Shown: one piece after another, positions 36,606 through 45,946 of the stretch
Position numbering within the stretch: position 1 is the first letter of the stretch
How the letters are laid out: each line of letters starts with the position of its first letter
Assembly (NCBI RefSeq): GCF_000425405.1
Contig: NZ_KE384365.1
Coordinates: forward strand, 205,594-269,593
DNA length: 64,000 nt
Direction: 5' to 3'
Source: Ferrimonas kyonanensis DSM 18153
Lineage (GTDB): Bacteria; Pseudomonadota; Gammaproteobacteria; Enterobacterales; Shewanellaceae
Notes under the pieces: model-generated
Told to the model about the DNA's origin: nothing
Seen by the model: the letters and a program-made list of their open reading frames with translations, nothing else
The model's database searches: none
Position numbers and translations under genes: made by a program

Positions 36606-37622
36606 ATGAAACGCACTACCGACTGGAACGAAGTGGGCCGCATTGCCGGTACGGTCACCCTGTGTATGCTGGCCGGCCGCTACCTGCACCTGAGCTCTCC
36701 GGTGTACCTGGCCCTGTTTCCGATCCTGTCGGTGACCAAGGCCCGCGATTACCGTTGGTCCGGTTTGATCAAGATGTTTCTGCCGGTGGTGGTTGCCGCC
36801 ACCCTGGCCCTGTTGACCGTAGAGCTGTTCAGCGATCACCCCTTCATCGTCTGGAGCCTGAGCCTGGTGGGGTTCGATCAGCTTCGGCGCCGGGCCACCA
36901 CCCCGGCCAAGCTCGGCGGCCTGATTCTGCCGACCTTTAACTGGATGATGATCGTGGTCTTTGCTCAGCAGCCCAGCTTCGTCATGGCGGATCGAATTCG
37001 AGAGATCGCCCTGAGCCTGGTGATCACCATAGTGGTGATGAAAGCGATGAACGGCCTGTTTCCCCGCACCAGCCAAGCGGCCGCTTGCGCACCGCCGCCG
37101 CAGCCGGTCAGCTATCGGGATCGACTCTGGTACCTGCTGTTACTGGGAGCCGGGCTGGCGTTTCTGATGATTGTCGATCTGATCTCGGCCACCTTCTGCA
37201 TGGTGCCGGTGATCATCGCCGCCGCCCAGACCCGCAAGCCTGGCTACCTGGCGGTGATTCGGGCCCGCTTCACCGCCCAGGTTGGAGGCTGCGCCCTGGC
37301 CATGCTGTTTCAGCTGCTGCTGTTGTGGCACCAACAACTGGTGCTGTTTTACAGCCTGAGCGTTTTTCTGCTGGTGTTGGCCCTGGCCTGGCTCATCGGC
37401 CGCAGCCAAGGCGCAGAAAAAGATCTTCACGGCGACGCCCTGCTTGGGATAGCCTTACCCATTCAGCTGTACATGGGCACCTCCGACATCGGCCTGCAGG
37501 ACACCTTCCTGCGCGGCTGGCAATTGTCGGTGACCCTGTTTTTGCTACTGGCCCTCAGCGGGCTGATTTACGGACGCACACACCATGACACAGAGCATCA
37601 CCTCAATCACCGCGCTGGATAA
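36606..37622 (+). CDS. DUF2955 family membrane protein (efflux component)
   Basis: A 338 aa protein with about eight to ten hydrophobic helices. It is related to the FUSC/aromatic-acid exporter group by its pattern of YLALFPILSVTKA near the N-terminus and paired helical bundles. DUF2955 proteins regularly follow an HlyD-type gene, and together they are thought to export small molecules; the substrate is unknown. It starts 12 nt after the HlyD stop and overlaps the MarR gene by 38 bp. Confidence 0.8.
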   Translation: MKRTTDWNEVGRIAGTVTLCMLAGRYLHLSSPVYLALFPILSVTKARDYRWSGLIKMFLPVVVAATLALLTVELFSDHPFIVWSLSLVGFDQLRRRATTPAKLGGLILPTFNWMMIVVFAQQPSFVMADRIREIALSLVITIVVMKAMNGLFPRTSQAAACAPPPQPVSYRDRLWYLLLLGAGLAFLMIVDLISATFCMVPVIIAAAQTRKPGYLAVIRARFTAQVGGCALAMLFQLLLLWHQQLVLFYSLSVFLLVLALAWLIGRSQGAEKDLHGDALLGIALPIQLYMGTSDIGLQDTFLRGWQLSVTLFLLLALSGLIYGRTHHDTEHHLNHRAG

Positions 37623-38040
37623 CAGCATGACCTTTCTGATGAGCCTGGCCCAGAAGCAATACCGGGCCCTGTGCACTCAGCGACTGATGGCGGAATTCGA
37701 TATTAGCCTGGAGATGGTAGGGGCAATGCGGGCGCTGCAACAGCTGGGCTGCATTCCTCAGCAACAGTTGGCAGACGTACTGAAGCGCAACCGCTCGGTG
37801 GCCAAACGGTTGGTGGACAATGGCATTAAACGAGGGTTGATTGAAGCCAGTAAGAGCGACACCAACAAGAAGGCGCGCATGCTATCGCTGACCGCCGAGG
37901 GTCATCGTATCAATGAGGCTTGTACCCCGGTGATTCAGGCGATGTCAGAGGAGTTCTTTGCCGGCGTCACTCCGCAGGAACAGCAGCAATTAATGGGGAT
38001 ACTGAAAAAGCTGGTGCGTGACGACGTCAGGGTGGATTGA
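37585..38040 (+). CDS. MarR-family transcriptional regulator
   Basis: A 151 aa winged-helix regulator. The DNA-binding region (about residues 45-100) contains QQQLADVLKRNRSVAKRLVDNGIKRGLIE and the wing KKARMLSLTAEG. The gene begins inside the DUF2955 gene, so it belongs to the efflux operon. It most likely represses the two palindromic sites upstream of the first gene. Confidence 0.88.
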   Translation: MTQSITSITALDNSMTFLMSLAQKQYRALCTQRLMAEFDISLEMVGAMRALQQLGCIPQQQLADVLKRNRSVAKRLVDNGIKRGLIEASKSDTNKKARMLSLTAEGHRINEACTPVIQAMSEEFFAGVTPQEQQQLMGILKKLVRDDVRVD

Positions 38041-38079
38041 TCGGCCGGCACCGTCCTGGTGCCAACCGATCGGGGAGAG

Positions 38080-38538
38080 TTAGAAGCTCAGGCTGACCCG
38101 CTTCAGTTTGGCGTCGCCCTTGGCCAGGCCACCGCTGATGATCTTATTGTCGTGACTGTGGCTGCCACAGCACTTGTGCGACGACGACTTGGGTTTGCAG
38201 GGGCGGCCCTGAGACGCCTCGGTCAGGGTCGAGACCGACACCGCTCCGGCCAGCACGTCAGACACCGTCGCCCGGCCGCGGACACTGTCCACCTGAATGC
38301 CGGCGCCCAGCAGTCTGGCCAGGGAACGTTCACCGATGTTCTTCAGTACCACCCGGGACACCCCCAGGTGACGAAACTGCGCCATCATCTTTTTCTTCTG
38401 CTGACAGCCGCTGGCGTTGGCGTCGTTATCCAGAGTGTCCACCAGGGCGCCGCTGGCGTCGTAAATGGCGAACCCGGGGGCCTTGGCAAAGTGGCCGGCA
38501 ACCCGGAAATCCGGGGTTACAGCAATCGCTAGAGTCAT
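38080..38538 (-). CDS. NifX/NifB-type (dinitrogenase cofactor domain) protein with Cys/His tail
   Basis: A 152 aa protein of the dinitrogenase iron-molybdenum cofactor-binding fold: IAVTPDFRVAGHFAKAPGFAIYD and VSRVVLKNIGERSLARLLGAGI. The C-terminal tail (KPKSSSHKCCGSHSHDNKI) is Cys/His-rich and probably metal-binding. No nitrogenase genes are present, so a role in metal or Fe-S handling is inferred. The ATG at 38538 has GAGGAA upstream, 1 nt after the DUF134 stop; an alternative start lies 12 nt upstream. Confidence 0.75.
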   Translation of the reverse strand: MTLAIAVTPDFRVAGHFAKAPGFAIYDASGALVDTLDNDANASGCQQKKKMMAQFRHLGVSRVVLKNIGERSLARLLGAGIQVDSVRGRATVSDVLAGAVSVSTLTEASQGRPCKPKSSSHKCCGSHSHDNKIISGGLAKGDAKLKRVSLSF

Positions 38539-38539
38539 G

Positions 38540-38848
38540 TTATTCCTCACTTGAATCTTGTGGGTAGGGCAACGACGACTCCATCTCCAGGGCGTGACCC
38601 TGCACCAGGGCGCAGACCACTTTCTTTCTCGCTGAAGCCAGTATGTTGCCTAACGTTTGTCGTGAAACGCCCATCTCGTTGGCGGCCTGCTGTTGACTCA
38701 TCCCCTCCATGTCCGCCAGTCGCATCGCTTCCAGCTCATCGGCACCCAGATCGATTTTCTGCAGCTGCTTACCGGGAACGCCGTTGGGCTTATACAGGCT
38801 GTAGGGAGCACGGCAACGCACATTGCGGGTCAGTTTTGGTCTTGGCAT
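38540..38848 (-). CDS. DUF134 family DNA-binding protein
   Basis: A 102 aa helix-turn-helix protein. MPRPKLTRNVRC starts it, followed by IDLGADELEAMRLADMEGMSQQQAANEMGVSRQTLGNIL, a sigma-70 region 4-like helix-turn-helix typical of DUF134. DUF134 and NifX/NifB-type proteins are often adjacent. The ATG with GAGGTGG upstream was chosen. Two perfect palindromes sit just upstream, so autoregulation is likely. Confidence 0.82.
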   Translation of the reverse strand: MPRPKLTRNVRCRAPYSLYKPNGVPGKQLQKIDLGADELEAMRLADMEGMSQQQAANEMGVSRQTLGNILASARKKVVCALVQGHALEMESSLPYPQDSSEE

Positions 38849-38861
38849 AACCACCTCGTAG

Positions 38862-38907
38862 TTGGCATTTGCCAATTACTCTACGCCCAGTTATTGGCAT
38901 ATGCCAG
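38862..38907 (-). promoter_or_regulatory. twin palindromic operator of the DUF134 gene
   Basis: TTGGCATTTGCCAA (38862-38875) and TTGGCATATGCCAG (38894-38907) are near-identical palindromes 32 bp apart, three helical turns. They lie 14-59 bp before the DUF134 start codon. No other gene starts in this gap, so they belong to the DUF134/NifX-like operon. Confidence 0.7.
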
Positions 38908-38968
38908 TTATAAAGTGAGTTTAGTGATCGCCGCCACGAACCTGGCTCAGCGCCGGGCCATTGCGATC

Positions 38969-39682
38969 TCAGGAAGTGGGGTGAATGTGCAGCTGATTGT
39001 GGCTGTGTTGATAGGGGTGACGGTGCAACACCCCTTCGGTCAGGGTGCCCTCCTGCAGCAACACCGCCCGGGTCGCCAGGGTACCGATGACGCCGGAGTC
39101 GTGAGACACCAGAATCATCGCCTGGGGCAGGCTCAGCAGGTGGGCCAGCAACCGTTGGCGGGCGTTGTCGTCCAGGCCATTGGTGGGCTCATCCAGCAGC
39201 AGCACCTTAGGCTGCATCGCCAGCACCGAGGCCAGGGCCACCAGGCGTTTCTCGCCACCGGAGAGGCGGTGAGTAATGCGCATGGCGAAAGCTTCCATCC
39301 CCAGGCTGGCCAGGGTGCGCATCGCCACCGCCTTGGCCTGGGTCTCATCCAGGCCCTGATTCAGCGGCCCGAAGGCCACATCTTCCAGCACCGTCGGGCA
39401 GAACAACTGATCATCGGAATCCTGAAACAGCAGCCCCACCTGGCCACGCATCGGCTGAAACTCCGCTTCGCTGCTGCAGCGCTGCCCCAGCAGCTGTACC
39501 GAACCGAAACTGGGCTGACGCAGCCCCACCATCAACTCCAGCAAAGTCGACTTGCCGGCGCCGTTACCACCCACCAGTGCCAGTCGCTCCCCGGCCTGCA
39601 GGCTCAGGTTCACGCCGGAGAAAACCGGCCGTCCGGCGTAACCAAAGGCGATCTCCTCAAGTTGGATCAACGGCTCGCTCAT
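38969..39682 (-). CDS. nikO: nickel ECF transporter ATPase
   Basis: A 237 aa ABC ATPase. Walker A is GGNGAGKST, the signature RLSGGEKRLVALA, Walker B VLLLDEPTNGLD and the H-loop VSHDSG. It is like CbiO/NikO of energy-coupling-factor transporters. The last 18 residues (HRHPYQHSHNQLHIHPTS) hold six histidines, consistent with metal storage or sensing. It is the last of five genes; its ATG overlaps the nikQ stop (ATGA). Confidence 0.88.
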   Translation of the reverse strand: MSEPLIQLEEIAFGYAGRPVFSGVNLSLQAGERLALVGGNGAGKSTLLELMVGLRQPSFGSVQLLGQRCSSEAEFQPMRGQVGLLFQDSDDQLFCPTVLEDVAFGPLNQGLDETQAKAVAMRTLASLGMEAFAMRITHRLSGGEKRLVALASVLAMQPKVLLLDEPTNGLDDNARQRLLAHLLSLPQAMILVSHDSGVIGTLATRAVLLQEGTLTEGVLHRHPYQHSHNQLHIHPTS

Positions 39683-40440
39683 AACAGGTACTCCAGCAAC
39701 AGCGGCAGCGACATCAGGCCACCAAAGGACAACAACAATCCGGTCTCAGCCGGGCACCAGGATTGCGGATTCAGCAGGTAAAACCGGCCCTTGAAGCCAC
39801 GACACTTCATCGCCTGAGTGACTCGCTGCGACCGCTCCATCGAGCGCACCAACAGCATGCCCACCAACCATCCCAGGCTGCGCCAGCTATGGCGATTGGA
39901 TCGGGCCACAAACCCGCGCGCCCGCATCGCCGTACGCAGGCGCCGATACTCCTCCTGCAGTACCACCAGGTAACGAGCAGTAAACAGAAACAGGTGCACC
40001 AGTTTATCCGGCAACCGCAGTCGACCCAGAGCATGACCGAGCTGCTCCGGCGCCAATGCCCCCAGCAACACCACCATGGCGATCACCACAATGTTGGCCC
40101 GCAAGGCCACCACCGCCGCCCGTTCCAGCCCTTGCAGACTCAGCGTCAGGCTGTGCCATTGCCACAGCGGGTCGCCAGGCACGGTAAATGGCAGCGTCAG
40201 CAGCAGCATGATCATCAAGCCTTCCAGCGCCAACAGCCGCCGTCCCAGAGTGCGCCAGTTGGTGCCCAGCAGGGCGGCCAGGGCCAGCATCAACGCCAAC
40301 TGCAACAGCAGCGCTGGCAACTGGCTCAGACACACGGCGGTAACCGCCGCCAGCAGCGCGCACAGGGTCGGCAGGCGCGGATCCCGCGCCGCGGCCCAGG
40401 CGGGCCAGCTCGATGCCCCGGTCGCGGGCAGCAGACTCAT
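39679..40440 (-). CDS. nikQ: nickel ECF transporter transmembrane protein
   Basis: A 253 aa T-component (CbiQ/NikQ type) with four to six membrane helices. It has the cytoplasmic coupling motif AMRARGF and a second A-x-x-x-RGF-type motif, AMKCRGFKG, which dock on the ATPase. The start is the ATG overlapping the nikL stop by 4 bp; a longer in-frame leader was rejected. Confidence 0.85.
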   Translation of the reverse strand: MSLLPATGASSWPAWAAARDPRLPTLCALLAAVTAVCLSQLPALLLQLALMLALAALLGTNWRTLGRRLLALEGLMIMLLLTLPFTVPGDPLWQWHSLTLSLQGLERAAVVALRANIVVIAMVVLLGALAPEQLGHALGRLRLPDKLVHLFLFTARYLVVLQEEYRRLRTAMRARGFVARSNRHSWRSLGWLVGMLLVRSMERSQRVTQAMKCRGFKGRFYLLNPQSWCPAETGLLLSFGGLMSLPLLLEYLL

Positions 40441-40973
40441 CGGCGCCCGCGCCACCACATCAGGCCAAAGGCGATGCCAAAGATCATTCCCAGGCCGCCG
40501 ACAATGTCAGACAGACGCGCCCGGGCCTCACTGGCCTGCAACTCCTGGCGCAGCGGCCCCACCTGGCGGGCGACGGCCTGCTCCACCAACTTGGCCAACG
40601 CATCCGCATCCAGGGCCGCATTCACCGGGGTCACAGGTTGTGGCGCCGACACCGTCGGCGCCGCAGTCCGCTGCAATGGCCAGCGAGCCTGATGGCCATC
40701 ACCAATCACCGCCACCACTTCGGTGACCTCGGCGGGCAACGACATCTGGGCAAACTCACCGTTGGCATCGGGCACCAGTGTCGCCACCGACTCACCGCTG
40801 CCATTATGCAGTTCAATGCGGGCGCCGGTGGCCGGGCCGCCGCCGGCAAAATAGGCGTTGCCGTGCAGGGCCTCGCCCTCCACGTAGGCAAACACCTTCA
40901 GCAGGTGGGCCTGACAGGCACCACTGACCAGCATCAACAGTGCGGCCATCATCGAAATTCGTCGTTTCATCAT
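40437..40973 (-). CDS. nikL: nickel transporter accessory protein NikL
   Basis: A 178 aa protein with a signal peptide ending near CQA, leaving a mature N-terminus HLLKVFAYVEGEALHGNAYF. A beta-domain follows, then a C-terminal membrane helix (SDIVGGLGMIFGIAFGLMWW). N-terminal histidine, soluble domain and one anchor match NikL. Start and stop overlap nikM and nikQ by 4 bp each. Confidence 0.8.
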   Translation of the reverse strand: MMKRRISMMAALLMLVSGACQAHLLKVFAYVEGEALHGNAYFAGGGPATGARIELHNGSGESVATLVPDANGEFAQMSLPAEVTEVVAVIGDGHQARWPLQRTAAPTVSAPQPVTPVNAALDADALAKLVEQAVARQVGPLRQELQASEARARLSDIVGGLGMIFGIAFGLMWWRGRR

Positions 40974-41581
40974 ACTCTCCCAGCCAGCAGCAACTCAGGT
41001 GCTACCCGCTGCATAAAACTCAGCGCCGCCGCGGTCACCGCCGCCTCGGCCACCATCAACGGCAGATAGGTGAGCGCCACCACCTTGCCTGCCGGCAGGT
41101 ATTCCGGTCCGCTGAGCAGCAGCGACAGGCTCACCATCACCGCGGTCAGGGCCACCGCCAGCCCTCCGGCCAGCGCCCCCCACATCAGGGTGGCCCGGCC
41201 TTCGCTGGCGTGCAACCTGGGCGCGATCAGCGCCCCGCACAACAGCGCCGGCAGGGCGATGTTGGCGGTATTGACCCCCAACACCATCAGGCCGCCATAA
41301 CCAAAGAACATCGCCTGCATCAACAGCGCAATCAGCACCGCCGGCACCGCCGCCCAGCCCAGCAGCACCCCCATCAGGCCATTCAAGATCAGGTGCACAC
41401 TGGAGGGCCCCACCGGCACCGTGACCAGCGACGCCACGAAAAACGCCGCCGCCAACACCGCCGCCTGAGGAATGCGATCGTAATCCATGCGCCGGGTCGC
41501 CACCGCCACCGTGGCTGCGGTCACTACCGCACCGGTGATCAGCACCGGCAGCGACAACACTCCGTCAGGGATGTGTGCCAT
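40970..41581 (-). CDS. nikM: nickel ECF transporter substrate-binding membrane protein
   Basis: A 203 aa multi-helix S-component of the CbiM/NikM family. These proteins bind metal through an N-terminal M-H-I sequence. Here the N-terminus is MAHIPDGVLSLP; removal of the first Met, expected before Ala, would again leave His as residue 2. VGPSSVHLILNGLMG carries the second metal-site histidine region. It starts 9 nt after the nikK stop. Confidence 0.88.
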   Translation of the reverse strand: MAHIPDGVLSLPVLITGAVVTAATVAVATRRMDYDRIPQAAVLAAAFFVASLVTVPVGPSSVHLILNGLMGVLLGWAAVPAVLIALLMQAMFFGYGGLMVLGVNTANIALPALLCGALIAPRLHASEGRATLMWGALAGGLAVALTAVMVSLSLLLSGPEYLPAGKVVALTYLPLMVAEAAVTAAALSFMQRVAPELLLAGRV

Positions 41582-41590
41582 GGTTTGCTC

Positions 41591-42358
41591 CTACTTCATG
41601 TCACGGGCATTGACCCAGATCAGCGCCCCCAGTTCCACCGGTACCTTATCCCCTTCCGGGTTGGTCATCGGTGTTTCGGATTCCAGCAAGGCAGCAAAGC
41701 CCCACCAGCCGCCACGAGGCATGGCGTAACTGAATAGGCCATTGGCGTCGGCACGAATCACCTGGGTCACAAAGGCGTCGGCCGGGGCCTCAACGCTGCC
41801 GTCGTTTTTCCACTCCACCTCAACCTCGGCGAACGGCACCGGCTGGCCATCCTGCTTGACGATGCCCTGGAACAGGTTGCCGGTCCACAACCCGAACGGC
41901 CGCACCAGGGGCTCAATCTCCACCGGGAAACCCACGTCGGCGTCCCAGCCCTCCTGATAGCCATAGGCATCGACCACCACCTTGGTGTAATGGACGATCA
42001 TCTTGCCCTCACCCGGCTCCCAGTAAGGCGCCGGCTCGACATAGAACAGGTAGTCACCGGGGCGGGTAACCCGGTAGCGGGCCAGGTAGTTAGGTTGACC
42101 GTCGACCTGGTGCGGCACCAGCCGATCACGCAGGTCCTGATGCCCTGCCGGACCCAGTACGCCGAACTGCACCGGCTGGCCCATGGCCATGGCCGGGCCA
42201 CGCTCCATCGGGTGGGTAAAGGTCAGGGCCAGCTCCAACTCAGCCGGTCCCTGGTCGGTGACCAGGCTCGACGAGGGAATCAGCTCCTGAAAATGGGCCG
42301 AAGTAGAACAAGAGATCAGCGCCAGCGCGGCCAGCAGGGTACGAGAAAAGCGGTTCAT
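41591..42358 (-). CDS. nikK: periplasmic nickel-binding protein, DUF4198 family
   Basis: A 255 aa exported protein. The signal peptide (residues 1-22) ends at SA, giving a mature start [12 protein letters not shown] with histidine first, as expected for NikK. DUF4198 features include [13 protein letters not shown] and a C-terminal Ig-like region ([21 protein letters not shown]). First gene of nikKMLQO, which assigns the whole operon to nickel rather than cobalt. The ATG was chosen over upstream GTG/TTG codons. Confidence 0.82.
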   Translation of the reverse strand: MNRFSRTLLAALALISCSTSAHFQELIPSSSLVTDQGPAELELALTFTHPMERGPAMAMGQPVQFGVLGPAGHQDLRDRLVPHQVDGQPNYLARYRVTRPGDYLFYVEPAPYWEPGEGKMIVHYTKVVVDAYGYQEGWDADVGFPVEIEPLVRPFGLWTGNLFQGIVKQDGQPVPFAEVEVEWKNDGSVEAPADAFVTQVIRADANGLFSYAMPRGGWWGFAALLESETPMTNPEGDKVPVELGALIWVNARDMK

Positions 42359-42711
42359 CAACACAATCCAGTATCAGGGTTACTGGAGAAAATATTACTC
42401 TTACGAAAATCTTCATACAATTTAATGGCGCAGTTTCTGCACAGGCTTATGTCGAATCTGTGACCTGAAGCATGAGTTAGATTCAGGCTTCACCCGTACC
42501 CGACGAAGACCTGCCACCGCTTCGAAACCGCATTCTAACGCCGCAGAGTACCAATCAACGCACAACCGAGGGCAACAAGCGCCACCTTAATCGGCGATAT
42601 CGATATGATATTTATTGTGAAACTGATTCATGCTGCGACAAGCTTCACTTCAATACAATTTGTGTTAGCTTGCAAAATAACCACTGTCCCCAAGGAGTCG
42701 GAGCACAGCCT
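42359..42711. other. divergent regulatory region nikK / gltS
   Basis: This 353-bp gap must hold both promoters. I looked for a NikR-type GTATGA-N16-TCATAC palindrome and found only an isolated TCATAC near 42411. The right part (about 42590-42665) is AT-rich and probably contains the gltS promoter. No small gene was recognised. Confidence 0.4.
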
Positions 42712-43938
42712 ATGGATCTCATTCTGGACAACAACGTCCTGACCATCAGCCCATTTTTTACCATCACCATAGGCATTTTTGTGCTGTTTCTGGGGCGACG
42801 CCTCAACGCCAGCGTCGGTTTTTTGCGGGAGTTCAGCATTCCCGAGCCGGTAACCGGCGGCCTGCTGGTCTCTCTGCTGCTGACCCTGGTGTACCTGCTG
42901 ACCGCCGTCGAGATCGAGTTTACCCTCAACGCCCGCGACGTGTTGCTGGTGTACTTTTTCACCACCATCGGCATCAACGCCAGCCTGGGCGATCTGCTTA
43001 AAGGCGGAAAACCACTGCTGATTCTGCTGGCGGTGACCATCGGCTACATGGTGCTGCAGAACCTCACCGGCATCGGCGTCGCCGGCCTGTTTGATTTAGG
43101 CACCCCGGTTGGCCTGCTGGGCGGCAGCGTCTCTCTGATCGGTGGCCACGGCACCGCCATCGCCTGGGCCCCCTCCATTGGCGAACAGTTCGGCATCAGC
43201 AACGCCATGGAGATCGGCATCGCCAGCGCCACCTTTGGCCTGATCCTCGCCAGCCTGATGGGCGGCCCCATCGCCAAGTATCTGATCAACAAGCATGACC
43301 TTAAGCCAGCCAAACATGATCAACCCAATGTCGGCCTGGCCAACGACGACGACAGCACCATCAACGCCTTCGATTTTCTGGACGCCATCTTCGCCATCCA
43401 CATGTGCATCATCGTCGGTTTCCTGCTCAACGAAGGGGTTGAGCAACTGGGTCTGCAGCTGCCTCTGTTTGTCACTTGCCTGTTTGCCGGCATCCTGATC
43501 ACCAACATCATGCCCAACGGCTTTCCCCGCATCACCGGAACTCAGTGGCCGGCGCGCAAGCCCGCCCTGGCGCTGATCGCCGACATCTCTCTGGGCACCT
43601 TCCTAGCGATGTCGCTGATGAGCATGCAGTTGTGGACACTGGTGGATCTGGCCGGGCCGATCTTCGCCATTCTGAGCGCGCAGTTCCTGGTGGCCATCGC
43701 CATCAACCTGCTGGTGGTGTTCCCCGCCATGGGCAAAAACTACGACGCCGCGGTGGTGTGTGCCGGCTTCGGCGGCATCTCGCTGGGCTCCACCCCCACC
43801 GCCATGGCCAACATGTCGGCGGTGTCGCACAAGTACGGCAACTCGCAACTGGCCTTCATTGTGGTACCGCTGGTGTGCGCCTTCTTCATCGATCTGGCCA
43901 ACGCACTGATGATTCCCTATTTCTTGAGCAATTTTTAA
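42712..43938 (+). CDS. gltS: sodium/glutamate symporter
   Basis: A 408 aa inner membrane carrier with about ten helices in two repeats. The paired re-entrant loop motifs are present: LLGGSVSLIGGHGTAIAWAP and CAGFGGISLGSTPTAMANM. Both contain the GG/STPTA signatures of GltS. The ATG in MDLILDNN is preceded by GGAG 8 nt upstream. Monocistronic, followed by the tRNA-Leu(CAA) gene on the other strand. Confidence 0.93.
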   Translation: MDLILDNNVLTISPFFTITIGIFVLFLGRRLNASVGFLREFSIPEPVTGGLLVSLLLTLVYLLTAVEIEFTLNARDVLLVYFFTTIGINASLGDLLKGGKPLLILLAVTIGYMVLQNLTGIGVAGLFDLGTPVGLLGGSVSLIGGHGTAIAWAPSIGEQFGISNAMEIGIASATFGLILASLMGGPIAKYLINKHDLKPAKHDQPNVGLANDDDSTINAFDFLDAIFAIHMCIIVGFLLNEGVEQLGLQLPLFVTCLFAGILITNIMPNGFPRITGTQWPARKPALALIADISLGTFLAMSLMSMQLWTLVDLAGPIFAILSAQFLVAIAINLLVVFPAMGKNYDAAVVCAGFGGISLGSTPTAMANMSAVSHKYGNSQLAFIVVPLVCAFFIDLANALMIPYFLSNF

Positions 43939-44037
43939 CGGCTTGATGAAAACAGGGGGCAAACAGGAAGGAGTGTGTCAAAGGTGTCGCCGCTAGGGAG
44001 AAGCGTCGCCCGCCTAGCGGCACAAATGCCACAAACG

Positions 44038-44069
44038 AAAAAGGCCCAGTCTTTCGACTGGGCCTTTCT
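44038..44069. terminator. bidirectional terminator gltS / tRNA-Leu(CAA)
   Basis: Stem AAAGGCCCAGT / ACTGGGCCTTT with a CTTTCG loop. On the minus strand it is followed by five T residues (end of the tRNA transcript), and on the plus strand by TTTCTCTT. Confidence 0.82.
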
Positions 44070-44076
44070 CTTAATT

Positions 44077-44163
44077 TGGTACCGAGAGAGGGACTTGAAC
44101 CCTCAAGGTGTCACCACCGGCGGATTTTGAATCCGCTGCGTCTACCAATTCCGCCACCTCGGC
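44077..44163 (-). tRNA. tRNA-Leu(CAA)
   Basis: An 87-nt class II tRNA on the minus strand including CCA. The acceptor is GCCGAGG, the D-arm GCGGAATTGGTAGACGC, the anticodon loop TTCAAAA (CAA), the variable arm GGTGGTGACACC and the T-loop GTTCAAG. Confidence 0.94.
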
Positions 44164-44269
44164 TTAGTGGAGTTGCATTATAGACAGCTCAGCGTTGAGC
44201 GCAACCCCTTGCTGATTCAATTGCATAGAAATCCGCCGAACCGGGGCCAACGCCCCGGTCCTGTCGGCA

Positions 44270-45946
44270 TTAAACCTTGAACTGACCCACCAACTGCCGC
44301 AGCTGATTGCCGGAGTGACCCAGCTGCTCGGAGATCTGCGCCGACTCTTCACTGGCGTGCACCAGTTCAGTCACGATGTCGCGGATGGAAACCATGTTGC
44401 GGTTGATCTCCTCGGTCACCGAGCTCTGCTCGGTGGCCGCCGTGGCGATCTGGCTGGTCATGTCGTTGATCTCAGTCACCGCCCCGGACACCGCGTTCAG
44501 GCTGGTGGTGATCTCCGACGACGACTGCACCGTGGTTTCGCAGTTGGACTGGCTGTTGCCCATGGTTACCACCGCCTTGGACACCGACTGATGCAGCTCA
44601 TCCAGCATCTCTTTAATTTCGTGGGTGCTGGTCTGGGTGCGACTGGCGAGGCCACGCACCTCATCGGCCACCACCGCGAAGCCACGGCCCTGATCGCCGG
44701 CGCGGGCCGCTTCGATGGCGGCGTTCAGCGCCAGCAGGTTGGTCTGATCGGCAATGTCGCCAATCACCCCAAGCACACTGTGAATCTTGGACGACTGCTC
44801 GCTGAGGCGGTCGATATGCTGAGCCGCCAGGTCCACTTCACCCACCAGCTCGTTGATGGAGTTGACCGAGTTGCCCAGCTTGTCCTGGGCGGTGTTGGCG
44901 TCATCGGTGGCAGCCTGGGTGGCATCGGCCACCTGGTTGGCGTTGCCGGCAATCTGTGCCGCCGCCGTGCTCATCTCGGTGACCGCGGTCACCACCTGCT
45001 CGGTTTCGTCGTTGTGCACCGCCAACTGCTGAGTAATGGTGGAGGTCTGGCTGTTGATGTTGTCCACCGCCATGCCCACCTGCTCGGTGGCATCGGCCAC
45101 CTGGCTGATGGTCTCCTGCAGCTTGGAGGTAAACTGGTTGAAGGCCTGCCCCAACTGGGCAATCTCATCCTCACCGGTCACTACCAGCCGCTTGGTCAGA
45201 TCCCCTTCACCCTGGGCAATCTCCTGCAGGTTCTCCAGCATGTCGTTCACCGGCCGCACGGTGCGGCGGGAGATGATGATGATGCCCACCACCGCCAGCG
45301 CCATGATCACGATGGACACCAGGATGTTGGTGGTGGTCTCTTTCTGAGCCATGGCTTCGGCATCGGACTTGAATGACGCCACCGCGGCATCGATTTCATC
45401 CACGTAAACACCGGTGCCCAGCCACCAGCCGAATTCATCCAGCGGTTTCACGTAGCTGATCTTCTCAACCAGGTTGGCAACGCCGGGCTTCTGATAGAAA
45501 TAGGAGGAGGTGCCACCGCCACGCTTGGCGGCGTTGATCAGATCCACAATAAAGGCGGTGCCGTTGGGATCTTTAAGGTGGATGAGGTTCTTACCTTCCA
45601 CCTCCGGCTTGAGGCCATGGAACAGGTTGGTCCCGGCCATGTCGTACACAAAGAAATAGCCGCCATCACCAAACTCAATTTTGGCCAGGGTTTCGCTCAC
45701 CACTTCCAGCGGATCACGACCGGGCTGAGCGGCAATCTGGTTGCGGACCACGCCAACGGCGATGGTCACCGCATCTTCCACCTGCTTGATCTTCTGGTCG
45801 CGAAGATCCTGGGTGAAAGTGGCGACCTGCTCTTCCAGCGTCTGAGTCTTGAAGTACACCGAGCTGCCCGAAACGACCACGATGGTCATGATTAACGGCA
45901 ACGCCGCCAATAACAACATCTTGCCCATTAATCCGAGTCGTTTCAT
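44270..45946 (-). CDS. methyl-accepting chemotaxis protein (Cache-type sensor)
   Basis: A 558 aa chemoreceptor. Membrane helices lie near residues 11-30 and 205-225. The periplasmic part is a single Cache_2-type domain ([37 protein letters not shown]) that usually binds small organic acids. HAMP and a long cytoplasmic coiled coil follow, with the hairpin tip [37 protein letters not shown] split around residue 400. There is no C-terminal CheR-tether pentapeptide. Ligand unknown. Confidence 0.92.
   Translation of the reverse strand: MKRLGLMGKMLLLAALPLIMTIVVVSGSSVYFKTQTLEEQVATFTQDLRDQKIKQVEDAVTIAVGVVRNQIAAQPGRDPLEVVSETLAKIEFGDGGYFFVYDMAGTNLFHGLKPEVEGKNLIHLKDPNGTAFIVDLINAAKRGGGTSSYFYQKPGVANLVEKISYVKPLDEFGWWLGTGVYVDEIDAAVASFKSDAEAMAQKETTTNILVSIVIMALAVVGIIIISRRTVRPVNDMLENLQEIAQGEGDLTKRLVVTGEDEIAQLGQAFNQFTSKLQETISQVADATEQVGMAVDNINSQTSTITQQLAVHNDETEQVVTAVTEMSTAAAQIAGNANQVADATQAATDDANTAQDKLGNSVNSINELVGEVDLAAQHIDRLSEQSSKIHSVLGVIGDIADQTNLLALNAAIEAARAGDQGRGFAVVADEVRGLASRTQTSTHEIKEMLDELHQSVSKAVVTMGNSQSNCETTVQSSSEITTSLNAVSGAVTEINDMTSQIATAATEQSSVTEEINRNMVSIRDIVTELVHASEESAQISEQLGHSGNQLRQLVGQFKV

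Noticed and set aside
34908-37076. A 722-codon minus-strand frame as one large protein
   Set aside because: The upstream two-thirds is antisense to the HlyD and DUF2955 genes. Only the 3' part, starting at a lipoprotein signal with a ribosome binding site, is credible.
42365-42430. NikR operator upstream of nikK
   Set aside because: Only an isolated TCATAC was found; the partner GTATGA at the required 16-bp spacing is missing.
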